Positions 54,192 to 62,993 of a stretch of DNA of 64,000 bases are shown here, piece by piece (the stretch's first letter is position 1; every line of letters begins with the position of its first letter). The position numbers and the translations under genes are program-made. This stretch comes from Shewanella holmiensis (GTDB lineage: Bacteria > Pseudomonadota > Gammaproteobacteria > Enterobacterales > Shewanellaceae), in NCBI RefSeq assembly GCF_025370255.1, contig NZ_JAMTCD010000013.1, forward strand, positions 1 to 64,000. The letters run 5' to 3'. Below the pieces are notes generated by a model. It was not told the DNA's origin. It saw nothing but the letters and a program-made list of their open reading frames with translations, and did no database searches.

Positions 54192-55469
54192 TTAACGCCA
54201 GCCCATGGCAATTTGTGCCACAGGCCGTTTTAGCGGCGGCAACCATGACAGTAACCTTAACCCCAATGAACGCCCTGCCACCAGTGGCCAATGTTGATTT
54301 GAAAAGCCGCGCACTAAAAATTCGATATTACGCAAAGTACTGTGACGATCGTCCTGACGCGCGGCCAAATATTGATGGACAATCTCGCTGGAGCCAACAT
54401 CAAAAGGAACTAGGTTACCCTGGGCGTTATCGTCAACCTGTTTAAGTGCGGTTTCAATCACCTGGATCAGCCCAACAACATCGCGTAAGCCTAAATTAAA
54501 CCCTTGTCCAGCAATGGGGTGCAAAGTTTGCGCGGCATTACCGACAAACACACAACGGTGGAATATAGGTCGCGCCATTGTGGTTAAGGTTAACGGGTAA
54601 GTCACGCGCTTGCCTACCTGGGTAAAGCGCCCTGCCCGATTGCCAAAAGCCTGTTGTAATTGCTGTAAAAAGTCAGCTTCATCGGCCTGTGCCAATTGCG
54701 CAGCCTGTTGAGGTGAAACCGCCCACACCAGAGATAACCTGGCATGGCCTGATGCGCGCAGCGTTTGGCCTTTTACCGCAGGCTGATTGCTCATGGGTAA
54801 CAAGGCTAATGGGCCGGTTTCAGTGAATCTTTCATATGCCCAGTGTTGATGCGGTTTGTCGGTTTCAACATTGGCGACAACAGCACTTTGCTGAAAATCA
54901 ATTTGTTCGGCCTCTTGCTTTAACTGTTGGCGCACCACTGAATTAGCACCGTCTGCCGCCACCAGCAATTTAGCACTAAGGGTAATACCATTATCTAAAG
55001 TTAAATAATGGCCGTGCGCGTCGCTGGTAAGTTGGCTAAGTTTAGCGGGGCAGAATAAGGTGATATCTGCTTGTTTAAGCTGTTCAAATAGCACCTGTCC
55101 CACTTGCGCGAGTTCAACCACCTGACCGAGTGCCGATAGGCCCAATGGCTTGGCGTTCAGTTCGGTCATACCAAAATGGCCGCGATCTGAAATATGAATA
55201 TCTTGAATTGCTGTGCCTAAATGGCTTAGCGCAGGCCAAATGCCTAAGCGATTGAGTTCAAAAATAGAGCCGTGGGCTATAGCAATCGATCGGGCATCAA
55301 ACCCAGGGTGACTGTCGTCGGCTTGCTGCGCTTCAATCAGGGCGATAGATAGTGGTTGTGCTCGGCCTTGATTGAGCTTGGCAAGCCCTAACGCTAGGGT
55401 TGCGCCAGCCATGGCGCCGCCAATAATGACAATATCAAAGGGTTGCAATGCTGCTGATGCTGAATTCAT
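54192..55469 (-). CDS. ubiH: 2-octaprenyl-6-methoxyphenol hydroxylase UbiH
   Basis: A second FAD-dependent hydroxylase of the same pathway, acting at ring position C1. The length is 425 residues. The N-terminal dinucleotide motif is VIIGGAMAGATLALGLA (about 13-29), with Ala in place of the third Gly of the usual GGGxxG; the E. coli protein also varies here. FVGNAAQTLHPIAGQGFNLGLRD (about 310-332) is the C-terminal FAD motif. It lies between ygfB and ubiI. In E. coli pepP intervenes between ygfB and ubiH; here only 39 bp separate them. Confidence 0.88.
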   Translation of the reverse strand: MNSASAALQPFDIVIIGGAMAGATLALGLAKLNQGRAQPLSIALIEAQQADDSHPGFDARSIAIAHGSIFELNRLGIWPALSHLGTAIQDIHISDRGHFGMTELNAKPLGLSALGQVVELAQVGQVLFEQLKQADITLFCPAKLSQLTSDAHGHYLTLDNGITLSAKLLVAADGANSVVRQQLKQEAEQIDFQQSAVVANVETDKPHQHWAYERFTETGPLALLPMSNQPAVKGQTLRASGHARLSLVWAVSPQQAAQLAQADEADFLQQLQQAFGNRAGRFTQVGKRVTYPLTLTTMARPIFHRCVFVGNAAQTLHPIAGQGFNLGLRDVVGLIQVIETALKQVDDNAQGNLVPFDVGSSEIVHQYLAARQDDRHSTLRNIEFLVRGFSNQHWPLVAGRSLGLRLLSWLPPLKRPVAQIAMGWR

Positions 55470-55508
55470 ATCTCAACTCAATCGCTTATGAATTATATGG
55501 CTAAATGA

Positions 55509-56084
55509 TTAGTGAACGGTTTGAGTGGTTTCGGTATTGTCCATTTCCGGCTCTGGACCAAACTCGGAATAACATAAAATAGCGGCCATCCGCACAAACT
55601 CTTGTAACTCAATATAAGCTGCTTCTGACTCTTCATCGTCGCCTACATCAAATTCTACCTGAGCAATTTCAGCAAGATCTTTAATCACTTCTTTTACGTC
55701 GTCTGATGCCTGATTCAATTTAGGCTGAATAATGGCAATACCCGTTAAAAAGCTTTGGGTCCATAATGATAGCGCTTCTACGCGATGCGATAGCGACACT
55801 TCTTCTTCAGGCAACAATAATGTGAAGCCGAATTCAAAATCAACCAAACGGGTGACGGTATCTTGGTAAAGCTCGGTGATCAGTTGGAGTAAGTTGCTTT
55901 CTAGTGCCTTACCATCATTCATTAAATCTATTAATGGGCCAACCCAAGTTTGGTTATCCTGTTCAACACCACCACAGATTAAGCCGACCAATGCACCGTG
56001 AACTTCTACTGGGTGCTGGCCAATTTCGGCGGCGTCGAGGGCTTTTTTAAGGTTGTCGATACATAATGAAGGTGGGATTGCCAT
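55509..56084 (-). CDS. ygfB: UPF0149 family protein YgfB
   Basis: A 191-residue acidic, all-helical protein of the UPF0149/YgfB family. VHGALVGLICGG (about 24-35), with the HGxLxGxxCxG pattern, is the signature. The function is not well defined; in Pseudomonas a YgfB relative influences gene expression linked to beta-lactam resistance. It is the first gene of the leftward ygfB-ubiH-ubiI group, divergent from zapA as in other gammaproteobacteria. Confidence 0.9.
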   Translation of the reverse strand: MAIPPSLCIDNLKKALDAAEIGQHPVEVHGALVGLICGGVEQDNQTWVGPLIDLMNDGKALESNLLQLITELYQDTVTRLVDFEFGFTLLLPEEEVSLSHRVEALSLWTQSFLTGIAIIQPKLNQASDDVKEVIKDLAEIAQVEFDVGDDEESEAAYIELQEFVRMAAILCYSEFGPEPEMDNTETTQTVH

Positions 56085-56302
56085 GGTACTTTCCTAAAGG
56101 GCGATAACTTTCCCAATGCTAGCAGAGTTCGCTATTAGCGCCAAATACTTGCAGCCACGATGTGAGATAAAAGCCAGATTTGCTCAGACATACAGCAAAT
56201 AGATAAAAAGGCGCCTGCTTGCCTTGCGCTTTTAAATCCACACCTATATAGTTCGGCTTTAACAATATATGCTTTTTTTATAAAGGATCTTGCCGCGACG
56301 TT

Positions 56303-56611
56303 ATGAGTACCAGCGCTGTTGAAATAACCCTTTTAGGGCGCACCTACTCCATCGCATGTCCAAAAGGACGTGAGGATAATCTACGCTCAGTGGCCAGAGA
56401 GGTTGAGGCACAGCTCACCAATCTTAAAACACGTACCAATAGTTTAAGCCGCGAAGAATTAGCCATTATGGCCGCGTTAAATATTGGTAATGAATTGTTT
56501 GAAGAAAAGCAGAAAAATAAACACTATATGGCGCAAATGGACGAGCGTATTTCTTTGTTACAATCTACGCTTGAAAATTCGTTGATTGAACGAAGTCGCA
56601 AGGACGACTAG
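56303..56611 (+). CDS. zapA: cell division protein ZapA
   Basis: A 102-residue FtsZ-ring stabiliser. VEITLLGRTYSIACPKGREDNLRSVAREVEAQL is the ZapA N-terminal fold, and ALNIGNELFEEKQ begins the C-terminal coiled coil. The size and neighbourhood (divergent ygfB, downstream 6S RNA and fau) match E. coli. Ribosome site AAGGATC is upstream. It is probably co-transcribed with or close upstream of the 6S RNA. Confidence 0.93.
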   Translation: MSTSAVEITLLGRTYSIACPKGREDNLRSVAREVEAQLTNLKTRTNSLSREELAIMAALNIGNELFEEKQKNKHYMAQMDERISLLQSTLENSLIERSRKDD

Positions 56612-56652
56612 AATCAGTTTTAGATATTTGCGTTAAGCAACTATCAACCTGT

Positions 56653-56837
56653 TTTGCTCCCTGGGATATGCGTGTGTTGGTAATGTCCCTGTGCCGATAT
56701 TTACAAACCCAGGGTGAATGCTTTCATTGACATTGTGCATGCTCGGCTCGTATCGAGAAGCCTTAGGATATGAACATTTACCCGCCTTGAACCTACGGTT
56801 CAAGGGCTTACACCAGCCACGGTATTCTGGGGAGCAT
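56653..56837 (+). ncRNA. ssrS: 6S RNA (SsrS)
   Basis: 6S RNA binds sigma-70 RNA polymerase and dampens housekeeping transcription in stationary phase. The ends pair as a closing stem: GCTCCCTGGGATA near 56656 with TATTCTGGGGAGC near 56823. Internal landmarks recall E. coli 6S: GTCCCTGTGCCGATATTTACA, GTGCATGCTCGG, GAGAAGCCTTA and CCTTGAACCTACGGTTCAAGGG. Its place between zapA and fau is the conserved one. Ends are estimated to within a few bases. Confidence 0.9.
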
Positions 56838-56845
56838 CCTAATTT

Positions 56846-57646
56846 ATGACCATCACTCGCTACATGAACACTGCTGAAACACCAGTAGAGTTAACACCGG
56901 CTAAAACCACCTATTTCTCGTCTATAAACAAACACTTAGACAGTGCTAATCAGGCATTATCTGCAGTGGATGCTGATAATCAGCATGTGAATATTGACAA
57001 CCTAGCCCATCAAGACTCGGGTTTTGAATTAAGCAATCAAGAGCGCTATGCCCTATTTGACAGCCAGGGAATGGGCCGCGATTTTATTCGCCGTCATATT
57101 CGTGAAGAACGTAAAAGCTTTACCTCGGCTGAGCAACATCAATTAGCATTAATTGCTAGCCGTCATATGTTGGCAGAAATTCAGCAACAAAATGCCCAAC
57201 ATGTGGCTTTGTATTTCAGCCACGATGGTGAATTGGCCACTGAAAAATTGATTGAAGCCTTATGGCATATTGGGGTGAAAACCTATTTGCCAATTATTCA
57301 TCCTTTTTGTCCTGGTCACTTATTGTTTTGTCACTACCACAGTGAGTCGGTATTAGTAAGAAACAAGTTTGGTATTTCAGAGCCGAAGCTGAATGTACAA
57401 GACGTGATCCCTACACCTAAACTAGACATGATCGTTACCCCATTAGTGGCATTTGACGGTGCCTGTAACCGTATGGGCATGGGCGGCGGTTATTACGATA
57501 GAACCTTGAAACACAGCGTAGACAACAAACCTTTTGCGGTTGGATTTGCCCACGACTGCCAACAGGTGAGCCATTTGCCTGTTGAGTGTTGGGATGTGCC
57601 ATTGCCATTAGTGATCACGCCAACTAGACGCTTAGCCCGTAACTAA
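56846..57646 (+). CDS. fau: 5-formyltetrahydrofolate cyclo-ligase
   Basis: ATP-dependent conversion of 5-formyl-THF to 5,10-methenyl-THF; it completes the 6S RNA-fau pair. The enzyme core is intact: FIRRHIREERKSFTSAEQ (about 80-97), IVTPLVAFDGACNRMGMGGGYYDRTL (about 195-220) and PLPLVITPTRR near the end. As drawn the protein has 266 residues, about 75 more than E. coli YgfA. The extra N-terminus (Asp/Asn/Thr-rich) shows no domain. An internal ATG at 57071 would give the usual 191 residues but has a poorly spaced ribosome site, so the start is open. Confidence 0.88.
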   Translation: MTITRYMNTAETPVELTPAKTTYFSSINKHLDSANQALSAVDADNQHVNIDNLAHQDSGFELSNQERYALFDSQGMGRDFIRRHIREERKSFTSAEQHQLALIASRHMLAEIQQQNAQHVALYFSHDGELATEKLIEALWHIGVKTYLPIIHPFCPGHLLFCHYHSESVLVRNKFGISEPKLNVQDVIPTPKLDMIVTPLVAFDGACNRMGMGGGYYDRTLKHSVDNKPFAVGFAHDCQQVSHLPVECWDVPLPLVITPTRRLARN

Positions 57647-57696
57647 ATGCGCAAGCTAAGCACTAAAGTGCTAAGGCTTGGGTAGCGTAAACATAA

Positions 57697-57729
57697 AAAT
57701 CCCCAGTACATTTGCTGTATTGGGGATTC
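57697..57729 (+). terminator. terminator of fau
   Basis: AATCCCCAGTACA/TGTATTGGGGATT stem (57698-57710 and 57716-57728) followed by CTTATTTTA; the T-run is weak but the stem is strong. Confidence 0.65.
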
Positions 57730-57825
57730 TTATTTTATAGCTTAGTAAAACTCACTCAATAATAGCAAAGTGATTAACCTCAACTCGGGTTTAGAGATGG
57801 GCTCAATAGCCTCAACTCTGATTAC

Positions 57826-59136
57826 TTAGCTTATTAACGCTTTTTCCAGTGCTTGACTGACATCGGCAATAATATCGTCAATATGCTCAATGCCCACTGA
57901 AATTCTAATTAAGTCTTCCGACACTCCCGCTTTTGCCAGTTCGGCCGCATCGAGTTGTCTGTGGGTAGTACTGGCAGGATGACAGGCTAATGATTTGGCA
58001 TCACCAATGTTGACTAAACGTAACACCATTTGTAGCGCATCAATAAACTTACCGCCCGCCACTTTACCTGCCTGCGCATCTGCCGCTTTAATGCCAAAAC
58101 TGATAATACCTGAAGCTTTACCACCCGTGATTTTTTGGCAACGTTCGAACTGTGGACTATTAGGTAATGCTGCATAGTTAACCCAACTCACTTGTGGGTG
58201 TGAGTCAAGGTACTCTGCCAACGCCAAAGCATTACTGCAGTGGCGTTCCATGCGTAAGCTAAGGGTTTCTAAGCCTTGCAGTAATAAAAAGGCACTTTGA
58301 GGCGATAACGCTGCACCGGTGTTGCGCAGTGGTACTACGCGACAACGACCAATAAAGGCCGCTGGACCAAATGCTTCGGTATAAACCACGCCGTGATAAG
58401 ACGGATCTGGCTGGTTAAGTAGGGCAAAACGCGCTTTATTAGCAACCCAATCAAATTTACCGGAATCAATAATCACCCCACCAATAGTGGTGCCATGGCC
58501 GCCGATATATTTGGTTAATGAATGAATAACAATATCGGCGCCGTGATCAAATGCGCGGCACAACACCGGAGTGGCCACAGTATTATCGACCACTAGCGGC
58601 ACCCCATGTTTATGGGCAATATCGGCTAAACGCTGTAAATCGACCACGTTACCCGCAGGGTTACCAATCGACTCACAAAATAAGGCTTTGGTTTTATCGT
58701 CTATTAGGGCTTCAAGGCCAGCATAATCATCATAAGCGGCCATGCGTACTTCCACGCCTTGGCGTGGCAATGTGTGGGCAAATAAATTATAGGTGCCACC
58801 ATATAATTGACTGGTGCTTACGATGTTATCACCCACCTGAGTTAAGGCTTGAATCGCATAAGTAATTGCCGCCATACCTGAAGCTACGGCTAATGCCGCA
58901 ATACCGCCTTCAATGGCGGCAAGACGCTGCTCTAATACATCTGTTGTGGGATTCATTATGCGGGTGTAAATATTACCAGCCACTTTTAAGTCGAATAGAT
59001 CAGCACCATGTTGGGTGTCATCAAAGGTATAAGAGGTGGTTTGGTAAATGGGCACGGCTGCTGCCTTGGTCGTTGCTTCAGATTTATAGCCGTGGTGCAG
59101 CGCGAGCGATTCGAGTTTCAAATTTGCCGTTGACAT
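57826..59136 (-). CDS. metY: O-acetylhomoserine sulfhydrylase (aminocarboxypropyltransferase)
   Basis: A PLP enzyme of the Cys/Met metabolism family that makes homocysteine from O-acetylhomoserine and sulfide. From the chosen start it has 436 residues, the MetY length, longer than MetB/MetC (about 390). AVPIYQTTSYTFDD (about 27-40), NPTTDVLEQRLAAIEGG (62-78) and the PLP lysine Lys209 in HSLTKYIGGHGT are visible. ATG 59136 has AAGGAAGG upstream; the earlier in-frame start is rejected. It is monocistronic. No SAM riboswitch or clear MetJ box was recognised in the short leader. Confidence 0.92.
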   Translation of the reverse strand: MSTANLKLESLALHHGYKSEATTKAAAVPIYQTTSYTFDDTQHGADLFDLKVAGNIYTRIMNPTTDVLEQRLAAIEGGIAALAVASGMAAITYAIQALTQVGDNIVSTSQLYGGTYNLFAHTLPRQGVEVRMAAYDDYAGLEALIDDKTKALFCESIGNPAGNVVDLQRLADIAHKHGVPLVVDNTVATPVLCRAFDHGADIVIHSLTKYIGGHGTTIGGVIIDSGKFDWVANKARFALLNQPDPSYHGVVYTEAFGPAAFIGRCRVVPLRNTGAALSPQSAFLLLQGLETLSLRMERHCSNALALAEYLDSHPQVSWVNYAALPNSPQFERCQKITGGKASGIISFGIKAADAQAGKVAGGKFIDALQMVLRLVNIGDAKSLACHPASTTHRQLDAAELAKAGVSEDLIRISVGIEHIDDIIADVSQALEKALIS

Positions 59137-59242
59137 AATACCTTCCTTTGATGATAAGCAGTGTGAATATTGCACTGATATCCACACTAGCAAATAGCCA
59201 TCTAGAAGTCTAAATATTTTATTTGTTAATTGCTCTCTAGCA

Positions 59243-59968
59243 TTACATTAACTGCCGCCCACCATCAACCGCATAGCTACGGCCAGTGACATAGTGGCTT
59301 GATTGCAGGTACTCCACTAGGGCGATAATTTCCTGATTTCCGGCTTCTTTTGGCAATATGGCTTTAGCTAACGCGTTAACTTTATAAGCATCATCATCGT
59401 GTTCGTTAAATAAAATCATCGCGGGCGCAATAGAGTTAACTTTAACGTGTGGTGCGAGTTTGGTGGCAAAAGATAAGGTTAAATTGTGAAGTGCAGCTTT
59501 ACTGGCAGCATAGGCTATGTGTTTTTTGCTTCCCTTTTCGGCTACATAGTCAGTGATATGAATAATATTACTGGCACCTATCGCATCGTTATTTAGTTTA
59601 GCGCTGTTTATTAATAAGTCGGCCAATGCCAGGTTTATTTCATAGGGTGCGTTCACATGGACCTGCATCATGCGATTAATGGTTTCACCAGGGCTTAATG
59701 AGTTGTTGTCGGGTAACCAATCTGAAGCGTTATGAATAATGCAATCTAAACGCGCGGCACCGTTAACCTGCTCAATTAAATTGGCAATTGAGGTACTCTC
59801 GGTTAAATCACATTGGATCAGCGTTGCGCCTAATTTACGTAACTGCTCTATGCTGTCGTAGTGACTACGATAAGTACCAATAACGTTATCCCCACGGGCT
59901 AAAAAGTACTTTGCGAGTGCATAGCCTATGCGTTTACCTACGCCTGTAATCAATACCGTCTTATTCAT
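59243..59968 (-). CDS. folM: dihydromonapterin reductase FolM
   Basis: A short-chain dehydrogenase (241 residues) that reduces dihydromonapterin to tetrahydromonapterin and has weak dihydrofolate reductase activity. The cofactor motif ITGVGKRIG is at 7-15, with an Arg in the loop as in pteridine reductases. The catalytic YAASK is at 153-157. HITDYVAEKGSKKHIAYAASKAAL and SIAPAMILFNEHDD match E. coli FolM closely from memory. It lies 107 bp upstream of metY on the same strand and may be transcribed with it. Confidence 0.9.
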   Translation of the reverse strand: MNKTVLITGVGKRIGYALAKYFLARGDNVIGTYRSHYDSIEQLRKLGATLIQCDLTESTSIANLIEQVNGAARLDCIIHNASDWLPDNNSLSPGETINRMMQVHVNAPYEINLALADLLINSAKLNNDAIGASNIIHITDYVAEKGSKKHIAYAASKAALHNLTLSFATKLAPHVKVNSIAPAMILFNEHDDDAYKVNALAKAILPKEAGNQEIIALVEYLQSSHYVTGRSYAVDGGRQLM

Positions 59969-60178
59969 ATACTTCTCTTATTCATCAGGATAGATTTGTT
60001 ATTTTTCATTACCTTAGCATATCGACAAAGTCGCATACTAGGGACTGTTGTTAATAACCCACACTACCGTAAACTTAATACACTTCGATGACAGTACATT
60101 ACGCTGGCAAGCTTGATTAGGTTTAAAATTTTATGCTCAAATTAGCATTAATCCAACGTTTGGCTGATCAACGCTAAC

Positions 60179-60481
60179 TTACAGCATAAAAAACAGTCCC
60201 ATGCTGATCACTATCGTTAACAGGGTATTTTTAGTAAACCACGCCAGTAATGTGGCAACCAGAGCGCAGATGAGATAAGGATTAGAAAGCGATAAATCCA
60301 GTTGGTTATTTGGGGCAAACACTATCGGCGCAAAAATAGCGGTTAACACTGCGGGGGCGGAATAACTTAAAAACGTCAGTGTTTTTTGGCTTAATCTAAT
60401 CGGTACTCTCGGCTCAAGTAACGCATGACGACTGGCAAATACGATGATTGCCATCAATATTATGGTTAACCAAATCATCAT
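60179..60481 (-). CDS. azlD: AzlD family branched-chain amino acid exporter subunit
   Basis: A 100-residue protein with four membrane segments, the small partner of AzlC. It overlaps the end of azlC by four bases (ATGA type), so the two are translationally coupled. RVPIRLSQKTLTFLSYSAPAVLTAIFAPIVF (about 28-58) is typical of AzlD. Together they export branched-chain amino acids or analogues such as azaleucine. Confidence 0.85.
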   Translation of the reverse strand: MMIWLTIILMAIIVFASRHALLEPRVPIRLSQKTLTFLSYSAPAVLTAIFAPIVFAPNNQLDLSLSNPYLICALVATLLAWFTKNTLLTIVISMGLFFML

Positions 60482-61263
60482 TTTGTCTCCTCAATTGACA
60501 CGGGCTTATCTGGTTTATCTGATCCAGCCGAATCATGCACTGACTCTGCGGTAATACTGGCGTAACCGTACCCCGCAAACATCCCCGTAAGCGTGGCAAT
60601 TAATAATCCTGATTGTATTTCTAACACTGCGCACACCACTGCCAGTACTAACGATACCAACACACAAATCAATACCGAAGGCTTAGTGACGCTTGGCACT
60701 ACAATGGCAATAAAAGTGGCAGCAATGGCGAAGTCGAGCCCTAATTCACCCAAATTATCAATATTTTGCCCTGCAACAATGCCAATAAAGGTGGCAATAT
60801 TCCAACCTAAATAAAAGGTTAATCCACCACCTAACGCAAACCAGCGATCAAACTTGTGCTGCTGCCCCTGATTCGCAATGGCAAATAGCTCATCGGTTAA
60901 TAAAAAACCCAAAGATAAACGCCATTTTAATGGTAATGGGCTAATGCGGTGACGCATTGCCATGGCATATAGCACATGGCGTGAAGTAATTAACAAGGTT
61001 GTGATAAGAATACTGCCCAAGCCCACACCGGCTTTTATCATCCCAAGGGCAACTAACTGGGCGCTGCCTGCAAAAATAATGGCTGACATTGCCTGACTTT
61101 GTAAGCCAGTTAAACCTGTTTCAAGGGCGAGCGAACCCGCTAAGATACCCCAAGGGATAACCGCGATAGTTAACGGCATGACCGCCAGTGCACCAAGCCA
61201 ATATGACTTAGCGCGGCTATGGTTTTGAGCTTTAATATTATTTGCAGATAATGGCAATGGCAT
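60478..61263 (-). CDS. azlC: AzlC family branched-chain amino acid exporter subunit
   Basis: 261 residues with eight or so membrane segments. MPLTIAVIPWGILAGSLALETGLTGLQSQAMSAIIFAGSAQLVAL (about 29-73) is the AzlC signature region, containing the FAGSAQ motif. It is the first gene of azlC-azlD, overlapping the second by four bases. Substrate by family only. A short N-terminal extension with ANNIKAQNHSRAKS precedes the first helix. Confidence 0.9.
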   Translation of the reverse strand: MPLPLSANNIKAQNHSRAKSYWLGALAVMPLTIAVIPWGILAGSLALETGLTGLQSQAMSAIIFAGSAQLVALGMIKAGVGLGSILITTLLITSRHVLYAMAMRHRISPLPLKWRLSLGFLLTDELFAIANQGQQHKFDRWFALGGGLTFYLGWNIATFIGIVAGQNIDNLGELGLDFAIAATFIAIVVPSVTKPSVLICVLVSLVLAVVCAVLEIQSGLLIATLTGMFAGYGYASITAESVHDSAGSDKPDKPVSIEETK

Positions 61264-61352
61264 TCCTTGTAAAAATGAAGAATCGATTAACCGTAAGATT
61301 GAATCAAATTGAGTTGAATGAGGTAAAGCTAACTTAACCTAACTGAATTAGA

Positions 61353-61385
61353 TAAAAAAAGCCCCTGATAAAATATCAAGGGCGA
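61353..61385 (-). terminator. terminator of the cation-channel gene
   Basis: GCCCCTGATA-AAA-TATCAAGGGC stem (61361-61383). Read leftward it is followed by TTTTTTTATC, just downstream of the stop at 61423. Confidence 0.8.
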
Positions 61386-61422
61386 GGTGTTGTGAGCGGA
61401 TTTGAGAATATTTAACCTGACG

Positions 61423-62346
61423 TTAAGGCTGGCGTTGTGTGTTTTGTTGCTGAAGTAATAAAGCCGTCAGTTGATCAATTTTTGCATGCAGCTGTTTTAT
61501 TTCTGCCGCTGTTGCGGGCCTATTTTCATTATCAGCAACTCGCTCACTTGTTTGTTCCAATCCATTAGGCGCTGTTATGCTGCCAACATTTTCAGTGGTC
61601 AATATGCCCTGCTGCTCAATGGCGAGTTGCAACTTGGCTTCACTCATTAAACGACTTTCTTCACTCATCACATCTAATACCGTGCCCACCATCATGTTTA
61701 AAAAGGTAAAGGTCGTCAAGAAGATAAAGCTTAAATAAAACATCCAGCTGAGTGGGTATACGGCCATGGTTTCGTACATAATCGATGTCCATGATTCGAA
61801 GGTAGAAATACGAAACAAGGTCAACATGGCAATAGACACATCTCCCCATAAAAATGCATTAATATGCCCGAATAACATGCTACCCACTGCGCCATAAATA
61901 TAAAAAATCACAAACATCAGTAACACTATGTAGCCCATGCGTGGGATAGCTTTAAATAAGGCATTAATCAGCATTCGCAGTTCTGGCACCATAGACACTA
62001 AACGCAACACGCGGAAGATTCTCAATAATCGTGCTAATAATACGGTTGAACCTCCTAATGGAATTAAGCTGCCAATCACAATCACAGTGTCAAAAATATT
62101 CCAACCCTTAGAGAAAAAGCTTTTAGGTCCGTCGCTAGCTAGGTAGCGAATAATTAACTCGAACAGAAAAAATACCGTAATACCGATATCTAGCACCAGT
62201 AAGCTTTTTTCTAGCCATGGCGGTAAATGATAGGTGTGAGCACCAATCGATAATGCCGACACCACAATGACAAAAATCACAAAGCCCTGGAAGGCCTTAC
62301 TTTGATCAATGATTTTAAGTTTATTTTGTATGGCGGTAACAGACAT
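61423..62346 (-). CDS. voltage-gated cation channel, NaChBac-like
   Basis: 307 residues in single-domain six-helix form (S1-S6), a homotetramer by family. S4 carries four arginines at every third position (Arg106, 109, 112, 115 in ARLLRIFRVLRLV). The pore filter reads STFESWTS (Glu184), close to the TLESWAS of sodium-selective NaChBac, so sodium selectivity is plausible. After S6 comes a cytoplasmic helix and a C-terminal coiled coil (AAEIKQLHAKIDQLTALLLQQQ, about 279-300), as in NaChBac relatives. I chose the second Met (62346), with CAGGAG upstream. In Vibrio and marine bacteria such channels support motility and pH balance. Confidence 0.85.
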   Translation of the reverse strand: MSVTAIQNKLKIIDQSKAFQGFVIFVIVVSALSIGAHTYHLPPWLEKSLLVLDIGITVFFLFELIIRYLASDGPKSFFSKGWNIFDTVIVIGSLIPLGGSTVLLARLLRIFRVLRLVSMVPELRMLINALFKAIPRMGYIVLLMFVIFYIYGAVGSMLFGHINAFLWGDVSIAMLTLFRISTFESWTSIMYETMAVYPLSWMFYLSFIFLTTFTFLNMMVGTVLDVMSEESRLMSEAKLQLAIEQQGILTTENVGSITAPNGLEQTSERVADNENRPATAAEIKQLHAKIDQLTALLLQQQNTQRQP

Positions 62347-62424
62347 AAAAATCAGCGCTCCTGCAAACATAAGTACAACGGATAAAATGTTGCAGGAGAC
62401 TACAGAGCTAGGCTTAATTTTGCC

Positions 62425-62814
62425 TTAAAAGTGGTGAGAATAAAGTTCTAAAGGTAAACCGTCAGGGTCATTAAAAAACGTGAAGCGTTTTTCTGTGTAT
62501 TCATCAACCCTAATTGGCTCTACATCGATATTGTGTGACACCAAATACGCGACAACCTGCTCAATATCATCAACCTTAAATGCTAAGTGGCGTAACCCTT
62601 GTGCCTCCGGATAACTGGGGCGAACTGGCGCATGGTTAAACGAGAAAAGCTCAATTTGGCTGCCATCGGGTAAGGCTAAATCCAACTTATACGAGTCCCT
62701 TTCAGCGCGATAGTTTTCAGCTAAAATAGGCAAACCAAGTATGTGATGGTAGAAGTGCTTCGAGCGGGCGTAATCGCCACAAATAATCGCCACATGATGA
62801 ATACCCAGTAACAT
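62425..62814 (-). CDS. VOC family protein, YaeR/GloA2-like
   Basis: A 129-residue member of the glyoxalase I/extradiol dioxygenase fold, the same length as E. coli YaeR. LLGIHHVAIICGDYARSKHFYHHILGL opens the first beta-alpha-beta module with the metal-ligand His6 or His7. DGSQIELFSF, LRHLAFKVDDIE and DPDGLPLELYS supply the further metal-site His and Glu residues. A lactoylglutathione lyase-like activity is possible but unproven. The ORF's earlier start adds 15 residues outside the family and is rejected. It lies close upstream of the channel gene on the same strand. Confidence 0.88.
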   Translation of the reverse strand: MLLGIHHVAIICGDYARSKHFYHHILGLPILAENYRAERDSYKLDLALPDGSQIELFSFNHAPVRPSYPEAQGLRHLAFKVDDIEQVVAYLVSHNIDVEPIRVDEYTEKRFTFFNDPDGLPLELYSHHF

Positions 62815-62993
62815 AAAAATTCCATTGCAAAGCATGTGAATGCTGATGTTATAGCACACCTAAGCTCAACGCGAGGTTGGAATGACGGCTTATGTGAGGT
62901 TTTTAACTCGCCATAATAGCTTTTTTTCGTATAAGGATTGGTCAAGCATTTAAATCTTGCTAAAATCGGCGCAAATTTAGAGGAGTCTTAACA

